Origin: Planctomycetales bacterium
GTDB lineage: Bacteria > Planctomycetota > Planctomycetia > Pirellulales > Thermoguttaceae
NCBI GenBank assembly: GCA_007127495.1
Contig: SKZG01000163.1
Coordinates: forward strand, 1-6,932
Direction: 5' to 3'
DNA length: 6,932 nucleotides
Under the pieces are notes generated by a model. It made no database searches and was not told where the DNA came from. It was given only the letters and a program-made list of their open reading frames with translations. Positions 6,262 to 6,932 of the stretch are shown one piece after another. Position numbers and translations under genes: made by a program. Every line of letters begins with the position of its first letter. Positions within the stretch are counted from its first letter, which is position 1.

Positions 6262-6268
6262 AATTGCC
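6253..6268 (+). promoter_or_regulatory. Sigma-54 (-24/-12) promoter of pfpI
   Basis: TGGCACGAGAATTGCC matches TGGCACRNNNNTTGCW at every position except the last (C for A/T). GG is at 6254-6255 and GC at 6266-6267. Predicted start is near 6279, giving a leader of about 46 nt to the ATG at 6325, where AGGAGGG (6310-6316) supplies a strong ribosome binding site 8 bases upstream. Confidence 0.8.
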
Positions 6269-6324
6269 CACGTTCAACGTTAGTCGTTTGGGGCATCCGA
6301 ACTGGGACCAGGAGGGCAAAGCCG

Positions 6325-6864
6325 ATGACACTCAGCGGAAAACACATAGCGGTTCTTGTCGAAGACATCTACGAAGACCTCGAGCTGTGGTATCCGGTCT
6401 ATCGGCTCCGGGAGGAAGGCGCGAAAGTATCGCTGGTCGGCCCGGAGTCGGGCAAGACGTACACCTCGAAGCATGGATATCCGGCCAAGGCCGACCGCGC
6501 TGCCGAGGATGTCTCGGCAGCCGACTTCGATGCCGTCATCATTCCTGGTGGGTACGCACCTGACCGAATGCGCCGCGATCCGGCGATGGTCAAATTGGTT
6601 GCCGAGGCCGTCGAGCAAGATAAGCTCGTAGCCGCGATTTGCCACGGGGGATGGATGCTCTGCTCCGCCGGTGAACTCAGCGGCCGGCGGGTGACCAGTT
6701 TCTCGGCCATCAAGGATGACTTGGTGAATGCGGGTGCCGAATGGGTCGACAAAGAGGTGGTGCGCGACGGCAATTTGATCACCAGCAGGAAGCCGGACGA
6801 CCTTCCCGCCTTCCTGCGTTCGATCATTGAAAGCTTCGCGGAAAGCCCTGTCGCCACCCCCTAA
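6325..6864 (+). CDS. pfpI: DJ-1/PfpI family protein (intracellular protease/deglycase type)
   Basis: A 179-residue cytoplasmic protein of the DJ-1/PfpI superfamily, alignable over almost its whole length to Pyrococcus PfpI (166 residues). The nucleophile elbow AICHGGW has C106 with H107 beside it, and E17 in YEDLELWYP is the conserved acidic partner. Other landmarks are the KHGYPAKAD stretch (49-57), IIPGGYAPDRMR (72-83), SAIKDDLVNAGAEWVD and the DGNLITSRKPDDL block near the C-terminus. Members are described as heat-stable peptidases or as glyoxalase/deglycase enzymes acting on methylglyoxal damage; which activity applies cannot be told from sequence. The start is supported by AGGAGGG 8 bases upstream. 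Divergent from osmC and served by a sigma-54-type promoter, it is probably a stress gene. After the stop only 68 bases remain, with no clear feature. Confidence 0.93.
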   Translation: MTLSGKHIAVLVEDIYEDLELWYPVYRLREEGAKVSLVGPESGKTYTSKHGYPAKADRAAEDVSAADFDAVIIPGGYAPDRMRRDPAMVKLVAEAVEQDKLVAAICHGGWMLCSAGELSGRRVTSFSAIKDDLVNAGAEWVDKEVVRDGNLITSRKPDDLPAFLRSIIESFAESPVATP

Positions 6865-6932
6865 GTCCGATGCGCGGTCTGAAAACCAAACCACTTGTCC
6901 AAATCCTTGCACCGTTAGGCCCGACGTGGCCA

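Noticed and set aside
6280..6912. 210-codon minus-strand frame opposite pfpI
   Set aside because: It is antisense to a clear DJ-1/PfpI gene and has no ribosome binding site or recognisable domain.

Overview
This is a GC-rich bacterial window with five intact protein genes, one truncated gene remnant and two unusually well-marked divergent promoter regions. The best guess for the host is a planctomycete (Planctomycetota). The first gene is a XylR-type regulator, with a LacI-like sensor fused to an AraC-type DNA-binding domain, and these are abundant in that phylum. The truncated TIM-barrel sugar isomerase/epimerase beside it fits the same guess. This is an inference from gene content, not proof.

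Layout. Bases 1-138 are leader. A XylR-like regulator (139-1314, +) faces a 5'-truncated sugar phosphate isomerase/epimerase remnant (1435-1839, -). That remnant sits one base beyond the stop codon of a PfkB-type phosphofructokinase (1841-2764, -). A 344-base divergent region (2765-3108) separates pfkB from an FtsH-type membrane AAA+ zinc protease (3109-5061, +). About 400 bases follow with no recognisable gene except one possible 42-residue small ORF on the minus strand. Then comes osmC (5459-5893, -), a second divergent region (5894-6324), and a DJ-1/PfpI-family protein (6325-6864, +). No tRNA, rRNA, CRISPR array or insertion sequence was seen.

The most interesting signal is regulatory. Each of the four stress or metabolic genes (pfkB, ftsH, osmC, pfpI) has a -24/-12 sigma-54 (RpoN) promoter in the correct orientation. 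The osmC and pfkB sites match TGGCACRNNNNTTGCW exactly, pfpI misses one base, and ftsH misses two but keeps the key GG and GC. In the osmC-pfpI intergenic region a large interrupted dyad (6095-6131) lies almost midway between the two promoters, about 140-150 bp from each -24 element. That is where a sigma-54 enhancer-binding protein would be expected to bind. The predicted leaders of osmC, pfpI and ftsH are all about 45-48 nt.

Interpretation. The window looks like part of a sigma-54-controlled stress locus combining glycolytic flux (PfkB), membrane protein quality control (FtsH), peroxide removal (OsmC) and protein or carbonyl damage repair (PfpI/DJ-1). No enhancer-binding protein gene is visible in the window, so the inducing signal is unknown.
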